A stretch of DNA of 64,000 nucleotides, from NCBI RefSeq assembly GCF_011067135.1, contig NZ_JAAMOW010000008.1, positions 241,657 to 305,656 of the forward strand, in the 5' to 3' direction. This document shows, piece after piece, positions 9,140 to 21,111 of this stretch. Numbering within the stretch: the first letter of the stretch is position 1; each line of letters opens with the position of its first letter. The notes under the pieces were generated by a model. It ran no database searches. It was not told the origin of the DNA and saw nothing but the letters and a program-made list of their open reading frames with translations. The position numbers were made by a program, and so were the translations under genes. The DNA is from Solimonas terrae (lineage in GTDB: Bacteria; Pseudomonadota; Gammaproteobacteria; Nevskiales; Nevskiaceae).

Positions 9140-9164
9140 ACAAGGCCCGCAGAGCGGGCCTTGT
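9140..9164 (-). terminator. Terminator of acnA
   Basis: Inverted repeat acaaggcccgc / gcgggccttgt with a 3-base loop, 24 nt beyond the acnA stop. Read on the minus strand it runs into ttgttt, a usable T tract. Confidence 0.8.
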
Positions 9165-9187
9165 TTCTGCGCGATCGGCGATCGGAC

Positions 9188-11848
<2,661 letters not shown>

Positions 11849-11959
11849 GGCGAAAAACTCCTGCTGGGGACGATGGCGTGGAGGGCGGCGCTCGCGATTC
11901 GCGATCGAAAGCGCTTGATTCGGGGGCGTTCCGGCAATGGCGGCCGAAAACGGCGCCGA

Positions 11960-11965
11960 ATTATA
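11960..11965 (-). promoter_or_regulatory. -10 element of a likely acnA promoter
   Basis: The minus strand reads a perfect TATAAT here, 112 nt before the acnA start. No convincing -35 is seen at 16-18 bp, so an activator may be needed. The long leader leaves room for post-transcriptional control. Confidence 0.45.
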
Positions 11966-12038
11966 GCAAACGGCCGCCACGAACTGGCCGGATTTGCCTG
12001 TTTTTTCGCCGTTTTGCGCGGTGTTTCCGAGGCCGCCT

Positions 12039-13130
12039 TCAGTCGCGGTCGAGGGTCGATTCGATTTCGCCGCCGCCGAGACATTCGTGCCCGGCATACA
12101 GCACGACGTACTGACCGGCGACCGCCGCGCGCTGCGGCGTGGCAAACGCGACATGCACGCGGCCATCGTCGCACACGTCCGCCGTGCAGTCCTGCAGATT
12201 CTGGCGATGGCGGATGCGCGCCATCAGGGGCTCTCCGGCGCTCACCTTGCGGCCGATCCAGTGAAACGGCGCGGCCGTGAGGATGCCGCGGCTCATCAGC
12301 AGCGGATGCTCGCTGTCCTGCGCCGCGACCAGGCGATTGCGCCCCGCATCCTTGGCAATCACGAACCACGGCGCCTCGCGGGCGTCGCGCACGCCGCCGA
12401 TGCCCAGGCCGCGTCGCTGGCCGAGCGTGTAATACATCAGGCCCTGATGGCGGCCGATCACGCGGCCGCGATCATCGACGATGTCGCCGGGATCCGGTTT
12501 CAGGTAAGTGGACAGGAATTCGCGGAATTCGCGTTCGCCGATGAAGCAGATGCCGGTCGAATCCTTCTTGCGGTGCACCGGCAGACCGGCGCGCGTCGCG
12601 ATCGTGCGCACCTCGGGCTTGGTCAGCTCGCCCAATGGAAACAGCACGCGCGCGAGCTGCGCCTGCTCGACCGCGGCCAGAAAATAAGTCTGGTCCTTGT
12701 TGTCGTCGGCGGCACGCAGCAGGTGCGCGCCGTCGTCGCGATGTTCGATCCTGGCGTAGTGACCGGTCGCGATGAAATCGGCACCAAGTCGCAAGGCATG
12801 CTCGCGAAATGGCGCGAACTTCACCTCGCGATTGCACAGCACGTCGGGGTTTGGCGTCTTGCCCGCCGCGTAGTCGGCTAGAAAGCGGGCGAATACGCGT
12901 TCGCGATACTCGCGCGAGAAGTCGACGCGATGCAGGGGAATATCGAGCTCGTCACAGACCGCGCGCGCATCCTGGAAATCATCGGCCGACGTGCAATAGG
13001 CCTGTTCGTCCTCGGCCCAGTTGACCATGAACAAACCGGAAACACGGTAGCCCTGCTCCTTGAGCAGGTATGCCGTGACCGACGAATCCACGCCGCCGGA
13101 CAGGCCCACGATCACATGCGGCGCGGCCAC
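12039..13130 (-). CDS. mnmA: tRNA-specific 2-thiouridylase MnmA
   Basis: A 363-residue cytoplasmic enzyme that adds sulfur to U34 of tRNA(Lys, Glu, Gln), taking persulfide from the IscS/Tus relay. The PP-loop SGGVDSS is at 11-17. The catalytic Cys99 lies in [12 protein letters not shown] and the partner Cys195 in [11 protein letters not shown]. The central [11 protein letters not shown] and a C-terminal beta domain complete the family plan. It starts 6 nt after the Nudix gene stop, so it is the last gene of the gsp transcript. Confidence 0.97.
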   Translation of the reverse strand: MAAPHVIVGLSGGVDSSVTAYLLKEQGYRVSGLFMVNWAEDEQAYCTSADDFQDARAVCDELDIPLHRVDFSREYRERVFARFLADYAAGKTPNPDVLCNREVKFAPFREHALRLGADFIATGHYARIEHRDDGAHLLRAADDNKDQTYFLAAVEQAQLARVLFPLGELTKPEVRTIATRAGLPVHRKKDSTGICFIGEREFREFLSTYLKPDPGDIVDDRGRVIGRHQGLMYYTLGQRRGLGIGGVRDAREAPWFVIAKDAGRNRLVAAQDSEHPLLMSRGILTAAPFHWIGRKVSAGEPLMARIRHRQNLQDCTADVCDDGRVHVAFATPQRAAVAGQYVVLYAGHECLGGGEIESTLDRD

Positions 13131-13136
13131 GGCCCG

Positions 13137-13607
13137 TTACCGCGCCGCGCGTGGCGGATTCAGGTGCGTGATCACGTCCAGCGGCAGGCGGCGGCCGGCG
13201 AGGTAGTCGTCGACACAGCGCAGGACCATCGGGCTGCGATGGCGTTCGCGAGCGGCGAGCAGCTCGTCGCGCGACAGCCACAGCGCGCGTTCGATCCCGT
13301 CGTCGAGCACATGATCCGGGCGCTCCCGCAGCGCATCGGCGACAAAGGCGATGCGCAGGAAGCCGTAGTCGAGGTCCAGCGGCTCGTGGTGGTAGATGCC
13401 GAGCAGGTGCATCGGCTGCACATCCCAGCCGGTTTCCTCGAGCGCCTCGCGGACCGCTCCTTCGATCAGGGTCTCGCCGCGCTCCCAGTGGCCGGCGGGC
13501 TGGTTGAGCATCGGGGCCCCGCTGATGCGTTCCTCGACGATCAGGAACCGGCCTTCGCGTTCGACGACGCTGGCGACGACGATGTGCGGCGGCTCGCCTG
13601 CGCTCAC
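13137..13607 (-). CDS. nudJ: Nudix hydrolase (NudJ-like)
   Basis: A 156-residue hydrolase with a complete Nudix box from G39 to W61 (G-x5-E45-x7-R53-E54-A-x-E57-E58-x-G60). NudJ-type enzymes dephosphorylate thiamine pyrophosphate derivatives and nucleoside tri/diphosphates. The NQPAGHWERGE context and the YHHEPLDLDYGFLR stretch match the NudJ group, which is often found next to mnmA. It overlaps the gspN stop by 4 nt and is 6 nt before mnmA, so it is translated within the gsp transcript. Subgroup is inferred; Nudix activity is secure. Confidence 0.88.
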   Translation of the reverse strand: MSAGEPPHIVVASVVEREGRFLIVEERISGAPMLNQPAGHWERGETLIEGAVREALEETGWDVQPMHLLGIYHHEPLDLDYGFLRIAFVADALRERPDHVLDDGIERALWLSRDELLAARERHRSPMVLRCVDDYLAGRRLPLDVITHLNPPRAAR

Positions 13608-14359
13608 GGCAGCTTGCCCTCGCGACGCAGATGGTAGTAACCCTGCGGATCGGGGCTGCCCAGCGAGCGCAGCAGATTCATCACCAGCGGCGGCGCGTCG
13701 CCCCGCGGCCGCAATTGCAGATGCAGCTCATAGGACCGATCGGGTTTGGCGCGCGCATCGCCGTTGACGTCGAGCGAGCCGCCGAGGGTGTGGACGAGCG
13801 CGATGATGTCGTTGCCGTCGGGCTTGATGTCGGCCTGATAGTCGCCGAGTACGACCGGGTCGCGTGCCAGCGTCCAGGCCAGCCCCTGGATGCGCAGCGA
13901 GCCTTCGGCGTCGGTCGGCCAGTTGCCGAGCATCTTGAGCCGCGACAGCTCGAGGCTGGCCTGTCCGTCGAGCGGCGCGAACGGCTGGCCGAAAGCGCCG
14001 AGCAGGGCTTTCAGATTGCTCGCGATGCGCAGGTCGCGGGCGCGAACGACGCCGAAGCCCTTGCTGAGGTGGCCGGCCATCAGGGTCGCACCGCTGCTCT
14101 CGAAGTCGACCCCGAGCCGTGCCAGCAGCAGCTCGCCGAGGCCCAGTTTCCAATGCAGTTTCTCGACCAGCGGCCGACCGCCGACCATCACAGCAGCGGC
14201 GCTGCCGTCGCGCAGGTTGCCGTCGACACCGGCCAGCGTCACGGTGTCGCCGAGTCTGGGTTTGATCCAGCCATAGACCGTCGCCGCCGGCGCCAGCAGC
14301 AGCAGACTGAAAACGAAGGTAAGCGTGCCGGCCAGCACGTAGAGGGTGCGCATGCGCAT
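13604..14359 (-). CDS. gspN: Type II secretion protein GspN
   Basis: A 251-residue inner-membrane protein with one N-terminal transmembrane segment (about 6-29) and a periplasmic domain of repeated beta strands rich in DGQASLELSRLK-like amphipathic pattern. GspN is an accessory component of many but not all type II systems; its role in the apparatus is unclear. The start ATG overlaps the gspM stop by one base (TGATG), and the stop overlaps the Nudix start. The second ATG two codons on could also be used. Identification rests on position at the end of gspG-M and on the fold pattern. Confidence 0.82.
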   Translation of the reverse strand: MRMRTLYVLAGTLTFVFSLLLLAPAATVYGWIKPRLGDTVTLAGVDGNLRDGSAAAVMVGGRPLVEKLHWKLGLGELLLARLGVDFESSGATLMAGHLSKGFGVVRARDLRIASNLKALLGAFGQPFAPLDGQASLELSRLKMLGNWPTDAEGSLRIQGLAWTLARDPVVLGDYQADIKPDGNDIIALVHTLGGSLDVNGDARAKPDRSYELHLQLRPRGDAPPLVMNLLRSLGSPDPQGYYHLRREGKLP

Positions 14360-14865
14360 CAGCGGCTCAAGGTGAAACGGGCGTTGACCAGGCCCGGTGC
14401 CGAGCCCTGCTCGATTTCGGTGCTGCTGACCTGGATGCCGTAGTGCGCCTGCAGTTCCGCCAGCCAGCGCAGGCAGTTGCTGAACGGCACGTCTTCGAGC
14501 CAGACCTTGACCTCGCGTTCACCGCTGCCTTCCGGCTGGATGCGCGTCGGTGCCTTGCCCAGCGTGCCGCCGCGGCTGCTTTGATCGACCACCGACAGCA
14601 GCGCCGCACTGCGATTGACGCTGCTGCCGCTCTGCCCCTGCAGCAGACTCGCGGCGGTTTCGATGCGCGTGGCCAGCGCCCGCGAGGCCTGCAACGCGTC
14701 GGCGTTGCGCTGATGTGACCTGACCAGCGGCTCCCAGATGGCGAGGTACAGGACGAGCACGGCGAGCACGGCAGCGCCGCTCAGCACGATCACGCGCTCG
14801 CGCGGCTGCAGCTGCTGGAACGCGCCAGCGACGCGGACCTGGAATTGTTCGATCGCGGGATTCAT
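14359..14865 (-). CDS. gspM: Type II secretion protein GspM
   Basis: A 168-residue inner-membrane assembly protein that partners GspL in the platform of the secretion machine. Short cytoplasmic N terminus, one transmembrane segment at about 24-46 (VIVLSGAAVLAVLVLYLAIWEPL), a coiled-coil stretch, then a ferredoxin-like periplasmic domain that ends in NARFTLSR. The ATG overlaps the gspL stop (ATGA) and its stop overlaps gspN. Confidence 0.92.
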   Translation of the reverse strand: MNPAIEQFQVRVAGAFQQLQPRERVIVLSGAAVLAVLVLYLAIWEPLVRSHQRNADALQASRALATRIETAASLLQGQSGSSVNRSAALLSVVDQSSRGGTLGKAPTRIQPEGSGEREVKVWLEDVPFSNCLRWLAELQAHYGIQVSSTEIEQGSAPGLVNARFTLSR

Positions 14866-16064
14866 GCGGGAGACAGGCGGACGCGGATTTGTACGCCGTC
14901 GGCACCGGCGTTGGCGGAGTCGACACTGAACTGGGCGCCGCGTGCCTCTGCGAACCAGTTCTTGAGGCGATCGAGCAATTCGAGGTTGGTGGCCGTCAGG
15001 CCGGCGAACAGCACGCCGTCGCGGAACTGCAGGGTCTTGACCTGCAGGCCGGGCACCGCGGCGAGGGCCTGGGTCAGCACATCGAGCAGGCTCATGAACT
15101 GGCCGCCGCCGGTGGTCTGCAAGGCCTTCAGCTGCTGGTCGAGCTGTGATGACAGATCGACGATGCGGGTCTCGCCCGGAAAGATCTGCTGATAGCGTGT
15201 CACGTTCGCCGCGTCCTGCGCGGTCACGGCGCGCTGCAGGCGGACAGCGTCGATACCGTGCAGCAGCAGTGACAGGCCGATCGCCGCACCGGCCAGCGTT
15301 GCCGCCATGCGCCAGGGCGCAAACCAGCGCAGGCGATTGCGCTTCGGCGAGTAGCGTCCCTGCAGCAGATCGATGGTGTCGGCGATACGCAGTTGCTGAA
15401 GCAGGGCTTCGAGCGCGCTGTTGAAGCCGTGACGCGGTTCCACCGGCCAGCCGAGCCGGCTGAGATCGACCGCCGCGCCGCGCGGCACGACGATGCCGAG
15501 GGTCTTGTGCTTTTCCGGATCGGCCAGTTCCAGGCAGAACGGCAGATCGTCGAACTGGCAGACGAAGCCGGCACCCTGTGCGCTGCGTACCAGCACCTGA
15601 TCGCCGTCGATCAGCGCCGTGCAATGCGTGGCGTCCGGTACCTGCAGCGCCAGCACGTCCGGGATCATCGCGTCGGCATGAATGCCGGTTTCGTCGAGCA
15701 GCGCCAGCCAGGCCTGCAGGCGGCTCTGCGAGACGATCGCCAGCGGCCAGCGTTGGTCGGCCTGCCGCGCGCCCAGTGCGAAGTGCAGGGTATCGACATC
15801 TTCGGCGAGCTGTTCTTCGAGCACGAACGGCGCGGCCTGCAGCACCTTGGCGGCCTGACGTGCCGGTACCTGCACGGTTGCCAGCCGTACGTCGGCAGAC
15901 GGCACCAGCACGATCACGCGCCGCGGGCCGATCCGGGTGCTCAGCGTTTCGAGCAGCGCGTGGCCGACGACGAACGACGCGATCGCGTCGGCGCGGGCGA
16001 TGCAGTACTCGACGGGCTCGGCCGGGTCTGCCGAGCGCAGGCGAATGTAGAGGGTTTCGCGCAT
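14862..16064 (-). CDS. gspL: Type II secretion protein GspL
   Basis: A 400-residue bitopic platform protein that recruits the GspE ATPase to the inner membrane. The first 240 residues form the actin-like cytoplasmic domain with the typical PSADVRLATVQVPARQA start of domain II. A transmembrane helix follows near 255-275 (MAATLAGAAIGLSLLLHGI), then a periplasmic ferredoxin-like domain. It begins one base before the gspK stop region, 1 nt apart, and overlaps gspM. Confidence 0.92.
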   Translation of the reverse strand: MRETLYIRLRSADPAEPVEYCIARADAIASFVVGHALLETLSTRIGPRRVIVLVPSADVRLATVQVPARQAAKVLQAAPFVLEEQLAEDVDTLHFALGARQADQRWPLAIVSQSRLQAWLALLDETGIHADAMIPDVLALQVPDATHCTALIDGDQVLVRSAQGAGFVCQFDDLPFCLELADPEKHKTLGIVVPRGAAVDLSRLGWPVEPRHGFNSALEALLQQLRIADTIDLLQGRYSPKRNRLRWFAPWRMAATLAGAAIGLSLLLHGIDAVRLQRAVTAQDAANVTRYQQIFPGETRIVDLSSQLDQQLKALQTTGGGQFMSLLDVLTQALAAVPGLQVKTLQFRDGVLFAGLTATNLELLDRLKNWFAEARGAQFSVDSANAGADGVQIRVRLSPA

Positions 16065-17006
16065 TTATTCGGTAAAGGTGCTGCGTCCGTAGACCAGCGG
16101 CGTGCCACTGCCGGGACGATAATAGAAACTATACAGCTGCACCCGGCCACTGCCTATGTAAGCCTCGACCTGCAGCTCGAAAAATTCGCTGCCGGTACCC
16201 ATCAGCTCCTGCGGGTCGGTGGCGCCGAAGACCTTGCGCGCATTGAACAGCTCGTCGATCTTCTCGGCCGGTTTCTGCAGCCGATCTTCGAGGAACTGGT
16301 CGAGTTCGGCGCCGGGGTTCGGCGTCAGCGCGCGCATCAGCAGCGGCGAAGCCGTATTGACGTTGATCGTCGTGCCGATTTTCGGCAGCGCGCACAGATA
16401 CGGCGCCAGCTTGCCGTACAGCACCGGTGTAACGCCCTTGACCGCGAGCAATTCGCTGACCGATGCCATCGGCCGGTTCGGCACGCGCCGCGCCGGGTCC
16501 ATGCCGAGGTAGTCCGAATCCTCGGCGCCATCGCTGCCGGTCGGCTGACTGTCGCTGTCGATGTAGTCGCGGATCGCGTCGGCGATGGCATGGGCTTGAT
16601 ATTCGTCACCTTCGGTCGCCAGCCCGAACAGACGCGTGAACACCGCCAGTTCATGCTCGTATCGCTGCGGATTGGTGTCGGCAAGGTTGTTGAGGTTGAA
16701 CCGCCCTTGCAGGTCGCTGACGCCGCCGCGCAGCCCGCCTTCGTCGACCGGCAGAAAGTCGACCGGCATCGCCCAGATATCGCGCAGCGAGTCGTATTTG
16801 TTCATTTCGGCGTCGCGCTGCAGGATCGTGCGGACCCAGGATTCGACGCCGTCGGCATACCACCAGGCCAGTTCGGATTCCTGTAGGTTCTGCGTGCGGT
16901 GGATCGCCAGGTTGGCGGACGACAGCACGGCGGCGGCCGCGATCGCCGCCAGCGCGACGATCAGGATGGCCGTGATCAGGGCAACGCCGTTCTGCCTGCG
17001 CTTCAT
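16065..17006 (-). CDS. gspK: Type II secretion minor pseudopilin GspK
   Basis: A 313-residue pseudopilin that caps the GspI-J-K tip. The prepilin site is G7-V8-A-L, and the usual Glu at +5 is Thr, which is the normal GspK exception. A hydrophobic helix follows (about 10-35), then the large alpha domain with NLNNLADTNP and the helix-hairpin-helix-like VNTASPLLMRAL segment. ATG 17006 is chosen by the prepilin leader and the 4-nt overlap with gspJ; longer upstream frames have no leader. Confidence 0.95.
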   Translation of the reverse strand: MKRRQNGVALITAILIVALAAIAAAAVLSSANLAIHRTQNLQESELAWWYADGVESWVRTILQRDAEMNKYDSLRDIWAMPVDFLPVDEGGLRGGVSDLQGRFNLNNLADTNPQRYEHELAVFTRLFGLATEGDEYQAHAIADAIRDYIDSDSQPTGSDGAEDSDYLGMDPARRVPNRPMASVSELLAVKGVTPVLYGKLAPYLCALPKIGTTINVNTASPLLMRALTPNPGAELDQFLEDRLQKPAEKIDELFNARKVFGATDPQELMGTGSEFFELQVEAYIGSGRVQLYSFYYRPGSGTPLVYGRSTFTE

Positions 17007-17692
17007 GGCGGCGGTGTCGGTGGCTGGTCCGCGCTGCTCGTGCCCGGTCCGACCGTCAGCGGGTCCAGTCCCAGGCGAAAGACGAAGCGCAGCTCGCCGA
17101 GGTCCGTGGTCGTGATGCGGATCTCGATGCCCAGCGGCGGTGGCACGCTGGCGGTGGGCGAGGTCGATGCCGCTGTCTGCAGCGTCGGCCAGCGGGTCTG
17201 CCATTCCCGCTGCGCATCCATGAAGCGCCAGCGCAGATCGGTGACATCCTGCAGCAGCACGACATCGACGGCGGGCGTGTCCTGTGCGCGGTCGAGAATC
17301 CGCCAGCTGCTGCGGTGCAGGGCCTTGTCGTCAAGCCGGTAGGCGACGCGTTCCAGCGTCGAGCGTGGCTGCGACAACGGATTGCGCCAGCCGCCGCGCG
17401 TGAATTCCACGGCGGCATTGTCGGCGCCGAGCAGGCCCGGCTGCAGATCGCCGTAGTTGTCGCGGATCGGCCGGTCGCGAACCTGCTGGAAATCGTCGCG
17501 CAGGCGGATATAGGCCTTCTGCAGTTCGGCGATGCGTTGCTGCGAGAGTTCGACGCGCGCGCGCGTGTTGAGCACGGCATCGAGCCCGCCGTAGGCGAGC
17601 AGGGCGAAGATCGCGAAGATCGCGACGACGATGATGATTTCGAGCAGCGTGAAACCCCGCTGCGGCAGTCGGCGATCGTGCCGGCGCATCAT
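17003..17692 (-). CDS. gspJ: Type II secretion minor pseudopilin GspJ
   Basis: A 229-residue pseudopilin. It has a basic leader (MMRRHDRRLPQR), cleavage after G13, F14 and Glu18 at +5, then the hydrophobic helix EIIIVVAIFAIFALLAYGGL. The globular domain is of normal GspJ size, and the C terminus is a Pro/Thr-rich tail. It overlaps both neighbours by ATGA-type junctions. Confidence 0.95.
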   Translation of the reverse strand: MMRRHDRRLPQRGFTLLEIIIVVAIFAIFALLAYGGLDAVLNTRARVELSQQRIAELQKAYIRLRDDFQQVRDRPIRDNYGDLQPGLLGADNAAVEFTRGGWRNPLSQPRSTLERVAYRLDDKALHRSSWRILDRAQDTPAVDVVLLQDVTDLRWRFMDAQREWQTRWPTLQTAASTSPTASVPPPLGIEIRITTTDLGELRFVFRLGLDPLTVGPGTSSADQPPTPPP

Positions 17693-18096
17693 TTGCGGCC
17701 GGAGTCGGCGAGAAACGCCGACAGTTTGACTAGCGCGGCTTCGCGCGCGGCGGAGGTTTTGCCGTGGGCCGCTTCCGGCGCCAGCACTCGAACGTCGACA
17801 CGGCGCAGGTGCTCGTCCCCCGTTTTCTGGACTTCAAGCTCCCATTTCCAGCTTGCGCCGGCCATCTCCGTTTCGCCGTTCGACTTGCCGACGTCCGGCC
17901 ATTCGCGCTGCAATTCCAGTTCCGCCAGACGGTCATGCGCGACCCAGACGGCGATGGTTTTCTCGCGCAGATACGCGGCGTTGTCGACGAAGCGCGCCAT
18001 GCCGGCAATGATGGCGCCCATCGCGATCGCGACGATGGCGACCGCGACCAGGATCTCGATCAGGGTGAATCCGCGCTGCCGGCTCGGGATATTCAT
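17689..18096 (-). CDS. gspI: Type II secretion minor pseudopilin GspI
   Basis: A 135-residue pseudopilin that nucleates the tip complex with GspJ and GspK. The leader is short (MNIPSRQRG) with cleavage before F10 and Glu14 at +5, then a helix rich in Val/Ala/Ile. The WVAHDRLAELELQ segment is typical of GspI. It overlaps gspH upstream and gspJ downstream. Confidence 0.95.
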   Translation of the reverse strand: MNIPSRQRGFTLIEILVAVAIVAIAMGAIIAGMARFVDNAAYLREKTIAVWVAHDRLAELELQREWPDVGKSNGETEMAGASWKWELEVQKTGDEHLRRVDVRVLAPEAAHGKTSAAREAALVKLSAFLADSGRK

Positions 18097-18752
18097 CGCT
18101 GATCGTCGAGTGCCGTCAGCTTGCTGCGACCGAGATTGTCGACCTCGAGACGATAGACCGACGCGACGCCGGGAGCCGAAACGTCGACGCTGAGCGCGGT
18201 TGCTTCGCCGCTGGACAGAAACATCGCCTGCGGCTTCAGTGCGATCTGGTCCTTGTCGTCGTCTTTCTTGCCGTCATCCCTCTGGTCCTTGCCGCGGTCG
18301 CCGTCGTCCTTCTTGTCGGCCGACTTGGCGGCTTCGGCTTCCTTGAGTGCTGCCTTGCCGGCAGCGACCAGCTCGGCGAGCGGTGTCGGTGGCACGCTGC
18401 GACCTTCGACACGCAGTTCCATCGTGATCGGCGCCTTCAACTCGCGCGGTCGCAATGGCCCGGTCGTGATCGGCGCCCAACGCCCCTCTGGGCTGGTCGT
18501 CACGAACGCATAGCCGCCGTCGGTATGGATGAAGCCGATTTCCATGCCATGCATTTCCGCATCTTCACCAGCCATCGCGAACAGCGCCTGCAGGCGCTGC
18601 GCCTCGGTCTCGACACGGTCGGACAGCACGCGGCCGCTGATCGACAGGCTCGCGAAGGTGACGATGATGCCGATGATGAAGACCACCACCATCACTTCGA
18701 TCAGCGTGAAACCACGCTGAGAACCGGCCCGCAAAGCTACTGCGCTCGGCAT
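18093..18752 (-). CDS. gspH: Type II secretion minor pseudopilin GspH with a charged insert
   Basis: A 219-residue pseudopilin, longer than the usual 150-200. Cleavage site G14-F15 with Glu19, hydrophobic helix to about 38, then a GspH/FimT beta domain. Residues 127-170 are an insertion, and 143-169 are almost only Asp, Lys, Gln, Arg and Gly (genomic 18246-18326). The fold resumes at QIALKPQAMFLSSGEATALS, so the insert is probably a surface loop rather than a frameshift. ATG 18752 is set by the leader. The 172 nt to gspG hold no gene. Confidence 0.93.
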   Translation of the reverse strand: MPSAVALRAGSQRGFTLIEVMVVVFIIGIIVTFASLSISGRVLSDRVETEAQRLQALFAMAGEDAEMHGMEIGFIHTDGGYAFVTTSPEGRWAPITTGPLRPRELKAPITMELRVEGRSVPPTPLAELVAAGKAALKEAEAAKSADKKDDGDRGKDQRDDGKKDDDKDQIALKPQAMFLSSGEATALSVDVSAPGVASVYRLEVDNLGRSKLTALDDQR

Positions 18753-18924
18753 TTCGGGGCCGTCCGGTGCTCGGAATGCTCATGCAGGGACATATGCACT
18801 GCGCTGCCTGTGCTCCGGGCAGCCCCGAGCGACCTTCGCTCGCGACGCTTCGAGAACAGGTCCCAGATGCATGCGCCCGGCGCTGCGCGATCGCCGCGCC
18901 ATGTCGGCGATCGCGACATGTGGT

Positions 18925-19374
18925 CTACGACGCCAGATCCCAGTTGCCGATGTCGGCGTCCATGCCCTCGCCACCGGGCTTGCCGTCGCGGCCGTACGAG
19001 AAGATGTCGATCTCGCCCTTGCTGCCCGGGCTCAGGTACTGGTAGGCGTTGCCCCAGGGGTCCTTCGGCAGCGACTGGATATAGCCACCCGGCTTGTAGT
19101 TCTTCGGCTCCGGATCGCCGCTGGGCTTGGCGACCAGCGCTTCCAGGCCCTGCTGGGTCGACGGATAGTTGAAGTTGTCGAGCTTGTACAGCGACAGCGA
19201 GGACTCCAGCACGCGGATGTCCTGCTTGGCCTTGGTGACGCGGGCCTCATCCGGCTTGTCCATGATCTTCGGCACGACCACGGCGGCGAGGATGCCGAGA
19301 ATGACGACCACCACCATGATTTCGATCAGGGTGAAGCCCGCCTGCTGCTGGCGACGCGCGCGATTTGTGTTCAT
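18925..19374 (-). CDS. gspG: Type II secretion major pseudopilin GspG
   Basis: A 149-residue main pseudopilin subunit. The leader is [13 protein letters not shown] with cleavage before F14 and Glu18 at +5, followed by [19 protein letters not shown]. The C-terminal domain has the calcium-site region of GspG ([15 protein letters not shown] and the DADIGNWDL end). ATG 19374 is decided by the leader. It is the first gene of the minus-strand gsp transcript. gspC, D, E and F are not in the window and must lie elsewhere. Confidence 0.96.
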   Translation of the reverse strand: MNTNRARRQQQAGFTLIEIMVVVVILGILAAVVVPKIMDKPDEARVTKAKQDIRVLESSLSLYKLDNFNYPSTQQGLEALVAKPSGDPEPKNYKPGGYIQSLPKDPWGNAYQYLSPGSKGEIDIFSYGRDGKPGGEGMDADIGNWDLAS

Positions 19375-19425
19375 TGGAGATAATGTCGACTTCAGAAAAA
19401 GAGAGAGGCGGATCCGCCTTTCGCG

Positions 19426-20055
19426 ATGATAACAAACTCGATTCGTCAGGCCCGTGATGTCTGGACCTGGCCGCTGCTGCTGATGTTGACCCTGCTGATC
19501 GCCGAATGGTTCGGTGACGCCGGGCGTTCGGCGCTGGCGTTCGACCACGCGCTGATCGCCGACGGTCAGTGGTGGCGGCTGATCACCTGCAGTTACGTGC
19601 ATCTGGGCTGGTATCACCTGATGCTCAACGAGATCGGCCTGTTCGTGCTCGTGCTGCTCTGCCCGCAACCGCTGCCGGGACGGATCTGGCTGCTGCGCCT
19701 GTTCGTGGTCTCGCTCGGCATGGGCCTGTGCCTGTTTTTCTTCGTGCCGGACTTGAGCCGCTATGTCGGCATGTCCGGCGTCATTCACGGCCTGTTCGTG
19801 CTCGGCCTGCTGCCGCAGGCCTTGAAGCGCGACTGGATCGCGATCGCTTGCCTGGTCTACCTGCTCGGCAAGCTCGGCTACGAAATCATTACCGGTGCGC
19901 CGGTCTCCGATGCCAAGGCCATCGGCGGACACGTCGTTACCGAAGCGCATCTCTATGGCGCGATCATCGCTTTCGTTTACGGTCTGGCGTTCGGTACTTT
20001 CACGGGACGTGAAATACCGCTGCCGGCCGCGGCTTCCACCACCGAAAACAACTGA
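19426..20055 (+). CDS. Rhombosortase-like intramembrane serine protease
   Basis: A 209-residue polytopic membrane protein of the rhomboid fold. The HLMLN motif (H64-N68) is the rhomboid HxxxN. The nucleophile loop is GMSGVIHG (Ser117, His121), in which HG after GxSGxx is the mark of the rhombosortase branch, and the second catalytic residue is His175 in AHLYGA. Rhombosortases cleave the C-terminal GlyGly-CTERM anchor of proteins exported by type II secretion. It lies 51 nt from gspG in divergent orientation and 3 nt before fabD. No GlyGly-CTERM protein is visible in this window. Confidence 0.85.
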   Translation: MITNSIRQARDVWTWPLLLMLTLLIAEWFGDAGRSALAFDHALIADGQWWRLITCSYVHLGWYHLMLNEIGLFVLVLLCPQPLPGRIWLLRLFVVSLGMGLCLFFFVPDLSRYVGMSGVIHGLFVLGLLPQALKRDWIAIACLVYLLGKLGYEIITGAPVSDAKAIGGHVVTEAHLYGAIIAFVYGLAFGTFTGREIPLPAAASTTENN

Positions 20056-20058
20056 AAA

Positions 20059-20997
20059 ATGTCCCAGATCCAATACGCAATGCTGTTTCCCGGCCAGGGC
20101 TCGCAAGCCGTCGGCATGCTGTCCGGTCACGCCGATCCCATCGTTCGTGCCACCTTCGACGAAGCCTCGCAGGCGCTCGGCTGGGATCTCACGGCGCTGG
20201 TCGCCGACGGTCCGCTGGAATCTCTCAATCAGACCGCACGCACGCAGCCGGCCCTGCTGGCTGCGGGCATCGCCGTCTGGCGTCTGTGGCAGGCACGCGA
20301 ACTGCCGCCGCCGGTCGCGCTGGCCGGTCACAGCCTCGGCGAGTACACGGCCCTGGTCGCCGCTGGTGCGCTCGCGTTCGACGATGCACTGAAGCTGGTC
20401 GAACTGCGTGGCCAGCTGATGCAGTCTGCCGTGCCGGAGGGCGTCGGCGGCATGGCCGCCGTGGTCGGCCTGGACGATGCCGCGGTCGAGGCATTCTGCG
20501 GCGACTATCCCGGCGATGGCGTGCTCGAGCCGGCCAACTACAACGCACCGGGCCAGGTCGTGATCGCCGGCAATGTGCCGGCGCTGGAATGGCTGGAAGG
20601 CGAGGGCAAGGCGCGCGGTGCGCGCATGATCGTGCGCTTGCCGATGTCGGTACCCTCGCACTGTTCGCTGTTGCGCGGTGCGGCCGACCGGCTCGCCGAA
20701 CGCCTTGCGCAGACTGCCATTCACAAACCTGCAATCGGCATTCGCCACAATCTCGACGGTCGGCCGCGCGGCGATGCGGACGGCATACGCCGGGCGCTGC
20801 ATGAACAGCTGTTCCGGCCGGTGCGCTGGTCGGCGACGGTCACGCAGCTTCGCGAGGAAGGCGTCACCACGTTTTTCGAGTGCGGACCGGGCAAGGTGCT
20901 GGTCGGGCTGAACAAGCGCATCGCCAAGGATCTGACTTCGATCGCGCTCGAGGATGGCGATGGCATGGGCAAAGCGCAGGTAGCTGTCAAGGCTTGA
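20059..20997 (+). CDS. fabD: Malonyl-CoA-ACP transacylase FabD
   Basis: A 312-residue cytoplasmic acyltransferase that loads malonate onto ACP for fatty acid synthesis. GQGSQ is at 12-16 and the nucleophile Ser92 is in GHSLGEY, with the later catalytic-His region PSHCSLL. Length and motifs are typical. Its start is 3 nt after the rhombosortase stop with no own Shine-Dalgarno of note, so it is likely translated from the same message. fabH and plsX, the usual upstream partners, are missing here. Confidence 0.97.
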   Translation: MSQIQYAMLFPGQGSQAVGMLSGHADPIVRATFDEASQALGWDLTALVADGPLESLNQTARTQPALLAAGIAVWRLWQARELPPPVALAGHSLGEYTALVAAGALAFDDALKLVELRGQLMQSAVPEGVGGMAAVVGLDDAAVEAFCGDYPGDGVLEPANYNAPGQVVIAGNVPALEWLEGEGKARGARMIVRLPMSVPSHCSLLRGAADRLAERLAQTAIHKPAIGIRHNLDGRPRGDADGIRRALHEQLFRPVRWSATVTQLREEGVTTFFECGPGKVLVGLNKRIAKDLTSIALEDGDGMGKAQVAVKA

Positions 20998-21111
20998 CGC
21001 CATTGCGTGGCGACCGGCTAAATGCGCGGCATACAGCCCCGATCGCCATAAAGCTGCCGGACCCCGCGAAACCCGCGCGCGTTGCGGCCAACTAGAGCTC
21101 AGCGAGACCCG

